Source of the DNA: Hawksworthiomyces lignivorus
Lineage: Eukaryota; Ascomycota; Sordariomycetes; Ophiostomatales; Ophiostomataceae
Reading direction: 5' to 3'
Assembly: GCA_002917075.1 (NCBI GenBank)
Contig: NTMA01000005.1
Coordinates: 558,001 to 622,000, forward strand
Length of the DNA stretch: 64,000 nucleotides
Positions 35,683 through 47,821 of the stretch are shown here, in pieces. A program made the translations under genes and the position numbers. Position 1 is the first letter of the stretch. Every line of letters starts with the position of its first letter. Below the pieces are notes generated by a model. The model was not told the DNA's origin, made no database searches, and saw only the letters and a list, made by a program, of their open reading frames with translations.

Positions 35683-37355
35683 TCATCGCTTATTTCCTGG
35701 AAGCGGGCCCTTCCCCCACGCTGCTGCTTGCTGTCTATACGGCGGTGGTGATGGTGTGGACTGTGTCTGGCCAGACTTGCCCGATGCTGTAGCTGCTGTA
35801 GTGGACGCTGTACTTGCTGCCGGCGTGCTTGATTTTGTCGATGCTGCTGTTCCTGCTGCTGCTGCTGCTGCCGGCGGCGTCGACTTTGCGGGCGATGGCG
35901 TAGACGCAGGTGTTGGTGTAGGCGTGGGCGTGGGCGTCGCTGTAGCCGTGGCTGCGGGGGCGCTTGGCGCGGGTGCAGGCGCGGCTGCTTGCTGCGGCGG
36001 GCTCTTCTCGGCGTCGAGGGCGGCCATGCGGGTCTTGTACTCGCGGGGGGTCTCGATGTCGCCGCCCTTGCCGGCGGGGCCGCCCCAGAGGCCGCGCTTG
36101 CGGGACTTTGCGCGGGCCTCGGCGATGCGGTACTGGGCCTCGCGGCCGCCAAACTCGGCGCCGGACTTGGCCTCGTAGCAGGTGGCGAGGCCGCGCTTGA
36201 GCATCTCGATGCCGACGTCGCGCTTGAAGAAGAAGAAGCGGCGCACGACGACGCGCGCGACCACGCGGTCGTACTGGTCGCGGCGGTACAGGTAGGCGCG
36301 CACGCGGCGGCCCAGCAGGTACTGCGTCAGAAAGTCGAGCGCCTCGCCCGCGTACGGCTGCGCCGGCCGGCCAAAGTGCGCGCCCTCGGGGGCGTCAATG
36401 CCGGCGATGCGGACGGGAATCTGCGGCGGGGCGGGCTGTCAGCAGGTGGGTTCTCATTCTCATTCCCTTTTCTCACTCTCTCTCATTTTCCCTTCTTTTA
36501 TGGTCTGTCGTCCTCTTATTGTTTGTTTCTGTCTCCATTTTCCCGTCAATTTACCCGCGCAATCACACTCTGATTTTCAGATTGCCAGATTCCCGCACAA
36601 TTGTGCAAATGATTTTTCGTTTTGTCGCTCTCATCCCTCTGCTTTCTATTTCTTGGGCGGCGTTTTGTTTTGCGCAAACAAAGCAACCGAACAAGAGAAA
36701 AAGACAGAGCCGGATCACCGAGGCAAAATAGGCAAAAAGCAGATGGGCAAGCAAACCGAACATCACAACACCACCCACCAAAGCGAAAAACTGTGGCTCT
36801 CAAACAAAACAAAACAAAACAAAAATAAATAAATAAATGAAATGAAAAAGAATGACGTCGCACAAACTGCCACACTCCCCACTGCACACACAAACTTACC
36901 GTTGCGCCCTTTAGGTCTTTCCGGTACGTCGGCACTTTGCGCAGCCAACCCCAGCCTGCCAGCCGCCCGCCGGGCGTGTGGAACAGGTGGAAGTTGTCGC
37001 CGTCGCCGACGCTGGTGACCCTGCCCAGGAGGCTGCGCCGGCGGAAAAACCGGGGCTGAATGTGATTGGTGCTGGGAATGCGCCGGAGGTAGGAGCGGTA
37101 GAAGGCGGAGAAGCCCAGCGCCGCGGCGACGGCCAGGGCCGGCGGCACCCATGTATGTGGGTCCTTGTAGTGCTGCCAGTCGGTCTTGTTGAGGGAGTCG
37201 GTCCAGGATATGAACTGCTTGACGGGGGGGAAGTCGGTAAATGACGAAGAAGACGACGAAGAAGCCTTGGCCTCGGCAGCCGCCGCGGCCGCAGCCGCAG
37301 CCGCAGCCGCCTCGGCGCTCTCCTTGCTGTCGCTCCGTCTACCAGGCCATAGCAT
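35683..37355 (-). CDS. LCL3: LCL3 membrane-anchored staphylococcal-nuclease-like endonuclease
   Basis: Probable mitochondrial membrane nuclease of the fungal LCL3 family. Exons on the minus strand: 37355-36900 and 36420-35683, giving 397 residues. The start chosen gives MLWPGRRSD, close to the usual MRWP opening of LCL3. Then come an alanine run, one membrane helix ([14 protein letters not shown]), [19 protein letters not shown] and, across the intron, [13 protein letters not shown], the core SNase motifs with acidic metal ligands. [15 protein letters not shown] and the YDR..ARV strand complete the OB fold, and RKRGLWG marks the conserved C-terminal helix. The last 90 residues are Pro/Thr/Ala/Gln low complexity. 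The 479-base intron is unusually long for this window. The frame upstream of the chosen ATG stays open, so a longer N terminus is possible. Confidence 0.92.
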
Positions 37356-38134
37356 GGTGAGGAAAGGGGGGGAGAGCAACGGCGGTAAACCGTTTAGCAG
37401 GCTCTCAAGGAATTGTGGTAGTTGGTGCCGGTCGCACTCTGGCCTCGGTTCGGGAGGGGTGGAGCGGCGGTAAAAGAGACAAAGAAAAGAGGCTTGCGAC
37501 TTTTTTTCTTCTTTCAAAGAAAAAAAAAACGATAACCGGCTTATCAGAGTTTGTACGGCACTAACCGTTCTTGAGCGATTGGCAGTTAATTATCCTATAG
37601 CGGACGGTTCCCTGGCACCAGGCCACCCGCCACCTCGAATTTAGTGAATTGATTGGTGGCCTGGGGTGTCATTCAATTGCCATTAGTATCTAAGTTACAT
37701 CGTAAAGGTCTCTAGTAGGCGACTGAGTAAATCAACGGTGAACGACGAGCAGATGGCTCGTAGAGCGAAGCGTGAATGAAAGTGTAGTGAGTTGCTCGTC
37801 GCAGATAAAGACTTATACAATTCACTTCAGACGGCGCTGATATCACAGCGCAGAAGAAAGAGAACCAGGGAATGAAAAAGACAAGTGAATTACTTTCTGG
37901 GAACAAAACGAAGGAATTTTGCATCCTATTGACAAAGAGAATTTTATGTTATTTGGTAGAAGCTGCATGGTAACCGAGCCCGTAACTGTTTTGTCTTCTC
38001 GCCGCTCGTTTTGATCTCCGCTGATAATACGCTCATAGCCAAGACTTCCCAGATGAACACCAAAACTACAAGAGGCCCTCCTGCTCTGCAGACTGCGCTT
38101 ATTGCTGCGACCAATCCCTGCTCGAACCGCAGCT
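37356..38134. other. LCL3 promoter and ARPC2 3' flank
   Basis: A spacer of about 780 bases between two minus-strand genes. It contains the inverted-repeat cluster listed separately at 37611-37664. No gene is seen. Confidence 0.5.
37611..37664. repeat. Nested inverted repeats (possible hairpin)
   Basis: CCTGG-CA-CCAGG at 37611-37622 is a perfect short palindrome. CCAGGCCACC at 37618-37627 pairs perfectly with GGTGGCCTGG at 37655-37664 across a 27-base loop. The two share the CCAGG arm, so two alternative hairpins are possible. Confidence 0.8.
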
Positions 38135-39388
38135 TTACGCCCCCTGGACCTTGAATGTCCGTCCGCTTGCCGTCTTGCGCTCCTTTTCCTCGTTGTCTGG
38201 CCGGGCTCTCCGAAGTACTGCGGGGAAGATGTCAGCCTTGTCTCACACATATCGTCAGGAATGCGACATGCTCTCTGGATGCGCCTACCTTGCAGGAAGT
38301 CTGCTGTCCGCCTCCGCATCCGCGAGTGGATGTACGCCTTGGACGCCTTAATGTGGTAGTGGAAGTAGTCGCGGAACGTCTGGATGTGCGAGATGACCTC
38401 GGGCATGCGCTGCGGCGTCAGATGGCGGGGGAAGAGGACTGTTGTCGCTGGTCAGCTGGAATTCTCTGAGCTGTGGAGTGTCTCACTTTAAAAATAGAGA
38501 GGTAGATGAAGAGAGGAAAACCCACCAAACGTCACGTAGCCGATCTCGCCGGTGCCGGTGCTCTTCACGCCGGGCACGCCCTGCAGCTCCAGGGGGGGGT
38601 CGCTGCGGAACAGCACCTGGGGGGCGTTCTGGATGGCGCGCCGCCGGGCGTCGACGAACTCCTGGATGAAGACCTTGCCGAAGACGCGGTCGGTCTCCTC
38701 GCGGAAGACGGTGCTGAAGATGACGGTGACGCGGTCGTGGCTGGCCTTGACGTAGATGGACTCCTCCTCGCGGTAGTGGATGGCCATGACCTCGCCGCCC
38801 TCGCGCACGCCCTGCGGCGCCTCCTCGGACGTGTACTTGGACGCGGCCTCCTTGAGCTGGTAGTACTCGGCAAAGGCGGCCTCAAAAGGCGCCGCCATGA
38901 TGTTGCGCTTGAGCAGGGCGATCTTGAGCACGAGGGCGTCGCGCTCCTCCTTGTCGGCGGGCAGCTGCTCGAGGTCCACGACGATGGAGAACTGGAAGCC
39001 GGGCTCGGGCGCCACAATGTAGGGGCCGTACTCGCGCTGGAGCACGTCCTGGGCGCCGTACTTGATCAGGTCATTGAAGCAGCGGAGCAGGATGGAGATC
39101 TGGATCTTGGTCTTGGACTCGGGCGTGGAGATGTGAAAGAGGACGCCGTCGAAATCGGAGACCGTCTGGTCGATCGAGACAGGCGGTGCGCTGCAGACAA
39201 GCGAGCAAAAGGGCTAGGTGTCAGCGGGCCACAAGACATCCAACATTCAAAGCAGGGCTCATCCAAGGCAGGGCTGAAGGGCTTTCTTTAGCTCAGGAGA
39301 GGAAAGGAATACGGAGCAAGACGTACCCAGAGAATCTCTCTGTCAGCACCGACTGAATCAGCACATTCTGATAGTCGAGGAGAAGCAT
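38135..39388 (-). CDS. ARC35: Arp2/3 complex subunit 2 (34/35-kDa, ARPC2)
   Basis: Structural core subunit of the Arp2/3 actin-nucleating complex, which drives endocytic actin patches and hyphal tip growth. Exons on the minus strand: 39388-39327, 39190-38526, 38438-38289, 38217-38135, giving 319 residues, the family norm. It starts [12 protein letters not shown] and continues with [41 protein letters not shown], the actin-binding-like [21 protein letters not shown] region, [10 protein letters not shown] and the C-terminal helix [20 protein letters not shown]. The ending [20 protein letters not shown] is typical. It is divergent from UTP12 with about 470 bases between the two start codons, a likely shared promoter. 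Confidence 0.96.
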
Positions 39389-39856
39389 CCTGGCGAATTG
39401 CTCTGCAGATTGCCAGAAGCCTGTATCTTGTGGGGGGAGGGAGAAAGGGAGGAAAGGAGGGAGTGGTAGAAAGATGGGAGGCAGCAGAGCAGCAGCACGA
39501 GATATGCGTCGTCAACGAGCTGGCGGAGTTGGCGGGGGACTGCTCTCTCACTTGCTGCTACTGCTGTGCCTAAGCCATACAGTGGAGAGTGGATGGCTGG
39601 TCTGCGACAGAGCACACGTGATCTGCCCCTCGTTCCGACAGACCCACAAAAAATGCATCTACAAGAGATCCACTTAAAAGTTCTTATCTTATCGATAATT
39701 AAAAAAAAGATAAAAAATAAAAAAGTAAAAGGCAAGCCAACTGCATCGACATCTAGATTTGCGCTCACTGTTCTCTCTGCTCTCTTTGCTCTCTCTGCTC
39801 TGTCAGGGCGATTTTGCAACAATAGGAGCAGCGGGATTTTTATACAAGTTGCCAAC

Positions 39857-42800
39857 ATGGTGAAATCCTATCTGTACGTCTGCAATTGCTCCCACCTGTC
39901 TGAATCTCGGATACAGTTTTGCTTTTGTATTATCTGTGCCGTCTATTAGCTGCTAACACAGCTTCCCCCAGAAAATTCGAGCAGGCAAGATCCTTCGGCG
40001 TCGTCACTTCGAGCACAGCGAACCTCGTGTGGGCGGCGCCGCAGCGGACGGGCGCGGCGGCGACGGGCTCGGCGGGCCAGGCGATCGTGGCGGCCAACGA
40101 GGATGTGCTGTGCTGGGACATCAAGAAGGGCGAGCTGCTGAGCCGGTGGCACGACGAGAAGAACCGCGCGCAGGTGACTGCGATCGCGCAGAGCCAGGTC
40201 GACCGTGACGTGGTCGCTGTGGGGTACGACGACGGCAGCATCCGGCTGTGGGACGCGCGGCTGACCACGGTGGTCGTCAGCTTCAACGGCCACCGCTCGG
40301 CGGTCACGCACCTGGCCTTTGATCAGGCGGGCGTGCGCCTGGCCAGCGGCTCGCGGGACACGGACGTCATCGTGTGGGACCTGGTGGCCGAGACGGGCCT
40401 GTTCAAGTTGCGCGGCCACACGGACCAGATCACGGGGCTGTACTTTGCCGAGCCGAGCCTGCCGATTCTCGCAGGGGACGAGGATGAGGACGAAAACGAG
40501 GAGGGGGCAGCAGCAGCAGCGGGAGCCGCCGGCGCCGCCGGCGCGCCGGCCGGCGAGGGCTTCCTCATCACGACCAGCAAGGACTCGCTGATCAAGCTGT
40601 GGGACCTCGCCGCGCGCCACTGCATCGAGACGCACGTGGCGCAGAGCAGCGGCGAGTGCTGGGCGCTGGGCGTGTCCGCGGACCTGTCGGGCTGCCTCAC
40701 GGCCGGCAACGACGGCGAGCTGCAGGTCTGGTCGATCGACGCGGCCGGGCTGGCCGCGTCGACGCAGCAGGTGGACCTCGCCGTTACTACTACGGCTACA
40801 GCTACTGCTACGAGCACGACAAATACTGAAAATACCGCTGCCCCGGCAAAGACGTTCCTGCAGGCGCGCGGGACCCTGCACCGGTCGGGCAAGGACCGGA
40901 CGGTGGAGATCCTGTTCCACCCGCGACAGGACTTCTTTGCGGTACACGGCGTCGAGAAGGCCGTAGAGATCTGGCGGATCCGGTCGGACGGCGAGATCCG
41001 CAAGGCGCTCGCGCGCAAGCGGCGGCGGCAGCGCGAGAAGAAGCGGAGCAAGAAGGCCGCGAGCGGCGGCGGCGGCGGCGGCGGTGACGTGGACATGGAG
41101 CAGGACCAGGGCGGCGGCGACGAGGACGACGAGAGCGCCGTGGACCCGGCGCAGGCCGACGTGGGCGAGATCTTTGTGCAGCACGTCATCGTGCGCACGG
41201 CGGGCAAGGTGCGGTCGGCGGACTGGGCGGCGGCGTCCGCAGGCCACGGCGGCGGCAAGCACAAGGACATGCAGCTGCTGGTGGGCACGACCAACAACCA
41301 GCTGGAGCTGTACAGCATCTCGACCAAAAAAGACCGCGTGTCGTCCAAGAAGAAGGCCGCCAGCGCGACGGACGACGAGCAGGCGCCGCAGTACAGCCGC
41401 GCGCAGGCGGTAGAGCTGCCCGGGCACCGCACGGACGTGCGGTCGATCGCGCTCAGCTCCGACGACAAGATGCTGGCGACGGCGGCCAACGGCAGCCTCA
41501 AGATCTGGAACGTGCGCACGCAGGCGTGCCTGCGCACGTTCGAGTGCGGCTACGCGCTGTGCTGCGCGTTCCTGCCGGGCGACAAGGTCGTGCTGGTCGG
41601 CACCAAGACGGGCGAGCTGGAGCTGTTCGACGTGGCGTCGGCCGCGCTGCTGGACCGCGTCGACGCCCACGACGGCGCCGCCATCTGGGCGCTGCAGGTG
41701 CACCCGGACGGGCGGTCCGTCGTGACGGGCAGCGCCGACAAGACGGCGCGGTTCTGGGACTTCAAGATCGTGCAGGAGCCCGTGCTGGGCACGGCGCGCA
41801 CGACGCCCAAGCTCAAGCTGGTGCCGACGCGCGTGCTCAAGGTGGCCGACGACGTGCTCAGCCTGCGCTTCTCGCCCGACGCCAAGCTGCTGGCCGTGGC
41901 GCTGCTCGACAGCACCGTCAAGGTGTTCTTTGTCGACTCGCTCAAGCTGTACCTCAATCTGTACGGCCACAAGCTGCCGGTGCTGAGCATGGACATCTCG
42001 TACGACAGCAAGCTGATCGTGACCAGCTCGGCCGACAAGAACGTCAAGATCTGGGGCCTCGACTTTGGCGACTGCCACCGCTCGCTCTTCGCCCACCAGG
42101 ACAGCATCCTGCAGGTGGCCTTTGTGCCGCACAACCAGGACGGCAGCGGCCACCACTTCTTCAGCTGCGGCAAGGACCGCGCCGTCAAGTACTGGGACGG
42201 CGACAAGTTTGAGCAGATCCAGCGCCTCGACGGCCACTTTGGCGAGATCTGGGCCCTGGCCGTCGCACGCAGCGGCCGCTTCCTCATCAGCGCCAGCCAC
42301 GACAAGAGCATCCGCGTCTGGGACGAGACCGACGAGCAGATCTTCCTCGAGGAGGAGCGCGAGCGCGAGATCGAGGCCCTCTACGAGAGCACCATGACCA
42401 CGTCGCTCGAGCGCGACAACAACGACGCCGACGCCGACGCGCAGGGCGGCGCCCTCGGCCCAGACGGCCAGCCCCTCGAGGTCGGCGCCGCCTCCAAGCA
42501 GACCGTCGAGACCCTCATGGCCGGCGAGCGCATCGCCGAGGCCCTCGACCTCGGCATGGCCGACCTCAACGCGCTCCAGGAGTGGGAGGAGGCCAAGGCG
42601 CGCGTGGCGCAGGCGGTCGCACGCGCGAACGCAACCGCCAACGGCGGCGGCAGCGGTGATGCTCCGGCCAGCAGCGACGCGCTGGCCGCCGCCGCCTCCG
42701 TGCCCCTCGCCCCGCCCCAGCGCCACGTCGTCTTCGTCGCCCTCGGCAACATCTCCGCCGAGGAGTACGTCATGAGCGTGCTGCAGAAGATCCCCGCCTC

Positions 42801-43179
42801 CGCCCTGCACGACGCCCTGCTGGTGCTGCCCTTTGCCCAGGTGCCCGCGCTCTTCACCTTCCTCAACCTCTTCGCGCGCCGCACCATGAACATGCCGCTG
42901 ACCTGCCGCGTGCTCTTCTTCATGCTGCGTACCCACCACCGCCAGATCGTGTCCAGCCGCACCATGCGCGCCGTCCTCGACGGCCTGCAGGCCAACATGC
43001 GCCGCGCCCTGCAGCGCCAGAAGGACCAGATGGGCCACAACCTCGCCGCCCTGCGCGTCGTCAGCCAGCGCGTCGCCGAGCAGAGCGTCAAGACCTACGT
43101 CGACGAGTCTTGGGACGCCCACGAGGCCGCCGCCGCCGCCCAGAGCCGCCGCAAGCGCGCGTTCGTGCAGGTGTCCTGA
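39857..43179 (+). CDS. UTP12: U3 snoRNP / small-subunit processome WD40 protein UTP12 (DIP2, WDR3)
   Basis: Nucleolar component of the UTP-B subcomplex needed for 18S rRNA processing. Exon 1 is only 17 bases (39857-39873) and encodes MVKSY plus two bases; exon 2 is 39972-43179. The joined start MVKSYLKFEQARSFGVV is the expected UTP12 N terminus, which decides this start. The protein has 1,074 residues: two tandem WD40 propellers (SIRLWDARL, DVIVWDLV, IKLWDLAARHC, LKIWNVRTQAC, ARFWDFKI, VKIWGLDFGDCHRS, VKYWDGDKFE, IRVWDETDEQ) and a C-terminal Utp12 helical domain (about 930-1050, ARRTMNMPLTCRVLFFMLRTHHRQI). A charged insert of about 60 residues (KRRRQREKKRSKK, poly-Gly, acidic) sits between the propellers. 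Codon third positions are nearly all G or C. Confidence 0.96.
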
Positions 43180-45318
43180 GGAGAAGAAGAGGAGCGCTGT
43201 GCAGATGGCAGACGGGAGGTCTTTTACATCTGGGTTTTCATTTTGGTAATTTTGTTCTGGATTCTAAAACATACAAAAGGTGCCTTGTTCTTTATTATTT
43301 TGTTATTGTAACTAGCTACTGAGGAGTCGGTTATCATTGGAGCATATGGTTGGTTTGTCAAAAATATACACTGCCTTTCCTCCGGCCATAAAGTCGTGTC
43401 GTATCTGGTGAGAAGCAAGACACGATGCAGAAGAGTGTGGCACAAGGCTCAGGCGTTTCTGCGCTATTACGGCATCTTCCGCACTCTGCACATTGTAACT
43501 TTTGCTTATTTTCTGCTCTTCTCTGTATAGCCAAACCCTATTTACAGCCCTTTCTTTTGTTATCAGTCTCAAAGACCAAAACGCTGGCTTCGATGCTGCA
43601 CAACAAGACGGCTTTCTGACGCTGCGCTGTGATCTATCCGCACCATCATTTCATAGATAAATAGTTTTGACCCATTCTGGACAGCAAGCCTCTCTTTGGA
43701 AGAGAGACTCATTCCTTTATTCCTACTCGTCATTTAAGCATACACCACTAACGATGTACTCTGCCTCTTCGTTCCAACCTTACTTCTAGGGCTTTGTCGT
43801 CTACTTCATTTTATTTTCTTTGGTTCGCAAGGATAGCCTTCTGTAACCTAGAGAGCAGGCTGCGGTTGTATCGTGTGTTGTCCATGTCCCTGTCGCTTTG
43901 CATAGGCCCCTGCGGCTTACTGGAAACTTACATAAGTACTATCTGCTGGGCGTCATACTGTGCATGCTGTAGCGCGCCAGACCTCACAGCATCAAATATG
44001 TTGTAATGGTACCGAGGGCGGTATGCAGAGCGCGTGCGGACGGGAGAGAAGGTCGAAGGCCAAAGCATCTTACCGGAAAACCTCCCCGAGGCACATGCCC
44101 CTGTCTGCTCTGCCCCAATGCTTCCGCTCTGCTTCTTCTACCTTCTATATATTACTGACCGGTTCAGCAAGGATAACGCACCTCTGGCACGATCGAAATA
44201 AAAATAGCTCTCGCTGAATGGGCCATTTCGATGTTGGTTCCTTTTGGCTGTGGGATGACGATGGCCAACTAAAGAATGGCACTTCTCTCGCCTCTGCGCC
44301 TATGCACACAAAAAAACAAGAGCCGAGAACACACTAAGCTCGCTAGCAAGAGAAATCGTGAGGGGAAGGCCAAGACAGCGAGTTCAGGAAAACGAGGCCT
44401 TTTGTTCTAAGCGACTTACACCGAACTGGATCAAATCAAACTGCCTGGCTTGTCTGGGGTCTGGGGATCTGCGGAGAAGCATTCCTCCGCAAAAACAGGC
44501 ACAAAATAATACCTTCTCCTCTAAACTCTCCCCCACCCATTTCCACAGCCCTCCCCGGCTTCTCCTCTTCTCCTCTTTTCTCTACCAAGAAAAAGTGTGC
44601 TCCATTAATACCACTGTTAGTCTTCTGCGCACCCTTTTCCTGTGTGTCATGTTACGCCGTATGTACTGCTCCGCTCCTACGCCTCTTCGCCTCCATCCGC
44701 GCGGGTCTCCACCTCGCTTCCCTCCCATTGCCATCATGCTCCGGTTCCTATATTAACGCTGCCGAGGGTGAGGTAAAATAACAACACGCGCTTTTTCGAA
44801 CGATGATGCATGGTCTTCCTTAGCCCAGCCGCGTTTAGCATAGCTTTTCGTCTGTCGTAGCCGGGTTGAGGCAGTCTAGGCCCCATAGTCCTCTGCACGC
44901 TGTCTCATGCTCCCGTACAACGCGTAGATAAAAACGGTTCATGAGGACCGGCCAAACAGCCCACCCTCTATATTAAAACCTAAGATTTGGTATATAACCC
45001 ATTGCTAAGGGAAGGCTTCCCGTCGTGCTATTTTATTTTGGCTTTATTGCTACCATCCTGCCTTTCTTTTTGCTGCGCCGCGGGTAAACGTCCCGTAGAA
45101 CTACTGCCGGTCGATCTTGATCACGTTTCTTGTCTTCTTTTTTATTTTATCTTTTTTTCTCAAATAACTTCTCTTGCTACTCGGCATCTTCCACCACTTG
45201 GGGAGACTGGCCAAAGCTTGGGTGTCCTGCCGTTACACATATCTCACTAGAGTGACCCGGACTTCTTCTAAATCGGTGCCAGCCTCTACTCTTTTGCAAC
45301 CTCGACCAGTGCTGCAAA
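43180..45318. other. Intergenic region, 2.1 kb
   Basis: Tandem spacer between UTP12 and the flavin monooxygenase. It is pyrimidine-rich in places (44500-44600), and its short ORFs, up to 132 codons, have no recognisable motif. An A/T-rich leader precedes the monooxygenase ATG. No gene or RNA is supported. Confidence 0.5.
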
Positions 45319-47491
45319 ATGGCTTCCGACTCGGCATTTACGATTAAGGATGCGAATGTGGAGAACCTCCGGCCGTTGAAGGTCCGGGTCATCGGCGCCG
45401 GATTTTCTGGCATTGTGGCGGCCATCCGGTATGCGAGCTCCTGTCCGTGACAGCAAAGACAAGCTCACGCACTAACACAAAAAAAAAAAAAGGATACCGC
45501 AGAGGCTACGGAACATAGATCTTGTGGTATATGAGAAGGAAGAAGGAATCGGAGGTGTCTGGTAAGCTTTTCTCTCCAATCGTGGCCGCACACTTCTAGT
45601 TACCTAACAGCGGCACCAGGTGGTTGAACAAGTATCCCGGCATCGCCTGTGATATTCCCTGTAAGACTTATCCCCAGCGACTTGCCCCGGCTTAAATACA
45701 ACACATTCTATGTTGCTAACCATTGAACCGCAGCACACTCATACCAGTATACCTTTGCACCCAACCCGCACTGGTCGTCTCTGTACGCCCCCGGCCGGGA
45801 GATCCAACAGTACCTCCAGGACGTGGCCGAGAAGTTTGGCGCTACGCGGTTTATCAAGACGTCCTACAAGCTGGAGACGGCTGTGTGGGATGAAGCCAAG
45901 AAAGAATGGTACGTTCGCCTCCCGCAGCGCTGATGGACAAAAGCGGCCTGCTCACATCTTTTTGTAGGAAACTCACAGTTGTCAACCTCAAGACCAACGA
46001 GACGTTTGAGGAGTCTTGCAACATCCTCATCACTGCCCGCGGCCAGCTGAACAACATCAACTGGCCCAAGATTGATGGTATGGAGACATTCAAGGGCAAG
46101 ATCATGCACTCGGGTGCATGGGACGAAAGGTAGGTTTTTTTCCGCAGGGCTTGACGAAAAGAGGATGAAACAGAACTTATTAACATCGCCACAGCTACGA
46201 CTTCAAGAACAAGCGCGTTGCTGTCATTGGCAACGGCTCCAGCTCTATCCAGATCGTGCCCAACCTGCAGAAGCTGGAGGGCATCGACCTGAAGGTGTTC
46301 ATGCGCTCGCGCACCTGGATCTCTTCCCGCTTTGGTGACAACGCCATGGTCCAGCTAGGCCTGGATCCCAACGATGTTGACTGTAAGCAGAATCGATCCG
46401 CATTTGTTCCCCCTCCCATTTTTTGTTTTCTCCCCTCGTTCCTTTTCACACCTCGCACAGAGATGAGACACCTTTTTGCTGACGGACCCGCAGTTCCCGA
46501 GGAGAAGCGCAGCGCGTGGGCGGCGGACCCCGAGGCGTACTTTAAGCTGCGCAAGGTGATCGAGATCGACGGCAACGCGATCCACGACTCGACCGTCATG
46601 GGCACGGAGATGCAGAAGCTGTTCCAGGAGACGTTCCGCAGCGGCATGAAGGAGACGCTGGCGGCGCGGCCGGACCTGTTTGAGCAGATCGTGCCCGACT
46701 TCGCGCCGGGCTGCCGCCGCCTGACGCCCGGCAAGGGCTACCTGGAGTCGCTGATGGCGCCCAACGTGGAGGTGATCGCGGAGGCGGCGCAGGCGGTGAC
46801 GCCGACGGGCATCACGACGGGCGGCGGCCGCCGCGTGGACGTGGACGTGATCGTGTGCGCGACGGGCTTCCAGGTGTCGGAGCCGCCGCCCTTCTCCGTG
46901 ACGGGCCGCGGCGGGCAGACGCTGGCCGGGCGGTGGGCAGAGCGGCCCGAGAGCTACCTGTCGGTGGCCGTGGACGGGTTCCCCAACTACCTCATGATGT
47001 TCGGCCCCAACTCGGCCATCGGCTTCGGCAGCCTGACCAAGATCCTCGAGGCCGAGTGCGACTACATCGTGCAGGTGCTGCGCAAGCTGCAGCGCGAGGA
47101 CTACGCCGCCCTCGCGCCCAAGCCCGCCCGCGTCGCCGACTTCACCGCCTACGTCGGCGCCTACTTTGCCAACACCGTCTACATGGACAACTGCCGCTCC
47201 TGGTACCGCACCCAGGGCGGCTCCGGCGACTGGATCTGCGGCCTCTGGCCCGGCTCCACCGTGCACGCCCTCGAGGTGCTGCGCACGCCGCGCTGGGAGG
47301 ACTTTGACTACGACAGCGTCGACGCAGCGCCCTCCGCCAACCTGCTGCGCTGGCTGGGCAACGGCCGCAGCGAGACCCAGGAGCCGGGCGGCGACCCGGC
47401 CTGGTATATCAACCCGGAGGAGGTCGACGTGCCCCTCGAGGGCAAGCCCGAGGACGACCCGCGGTACAGGGTCCGCCCGTGGTGCTACTGA
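45319..47491 (+). CDS. Flavin-containing Baeyer-Villiger-type monooxygenase
   Basis: FAD- and NADPH-dependent enzyme inserting oxygen into ketones or hydroxylating related substrates. Exons: 45319-45428, 45493-45561, 45620-45660, 45734-45908, 45968-46129, 46195-46382, 46494-47491, giving 580 residues. The first Rossmann motif is GAGFSG (near residue 28). The BVMO fingerprint is complete as FKGKIMHSGAWD, fitting F-x-G-x-x-x-H-x-x-x-W-D. The second Rossmann motif is GNGSSS, followed by a late CATGF block and FGPNSAIGFGS. Many introns sit in the first third; the last exon is long and far richer in G/C third positions than the earlier ones. Related fungal enzymes act on steroids, aromatic ketones or secondary metabolites. 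The substrate is unknown and no cluster partners are adjacent. Confidence 0.93.
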
Positions 47492-47821
47492 GGGGGAGGA
47501 TGGGATCGGTCAGATCGTGTAGATATGTTGACTTGTTCTGAAGCTAAATAGAAAATTCCCTGCCGCACGTAAAAAATCAAATTCTCTTCTTGCTTGAAAG
47601 TCTACGCCCAGGGCAGCATAGATTCGCACAGCACTTCAATTGCCTGTGTTATCACTGCTGCGGCATCATAAAGGGGGAAAAAAAAAGAAGAAGAAAGGCT
47701 CAAAATGTTGATTGACTATAGCACAGAAGACTTTAAGTACAAAGGGAAATATTGTTTATGCTTTTCTAGTTTCCCGAGGGGCGTCTTTATTTATTTTTCA
47801 TCGGGGTCCCGCGTAAATGAT
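47492..47821. other. Convergent spacer, monooxygenase and ATP4
   Basis: A 330-base spacer carrying both 3' flanks. It is A/T-rich with a short A-run near 47680. Nothing else is seen. Confidence 0.5.

Noticed and set aside
35756..36573. Plus-strand ORFs opposite LCL3 exon 2 with Ala/Gly/Val repeats
   Set aside because: They are the complement of the GC-rich, Pro/Thr/Ala-rich LCL3 tail; the minus strand carries the SNase motifs.
39946..43122. Antisense open frame of 1,058 codons opposite UTP12
   Set aside because: Its translation is rich in Leu, Val, Ala, Gly, Arg and His without domains, as expected from the complement of a GC3-saturated gene. The sense strand is a clear UTP12.
44358..44756. 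132-codon plus-strand ORF between UTP12 and the monooxygenase
   Set aside because: No recognisable motif, biased low-complexity translation, and no flanking exons that extend it.
46074..46194. Intron starting at GTATGG (46079) in the monooxygenase
   Set aside because: The following codons encode the intact BVMO fingerprint FKGKIMHSGAWD, so this GT is inside an exon; the real donor is at 46130.
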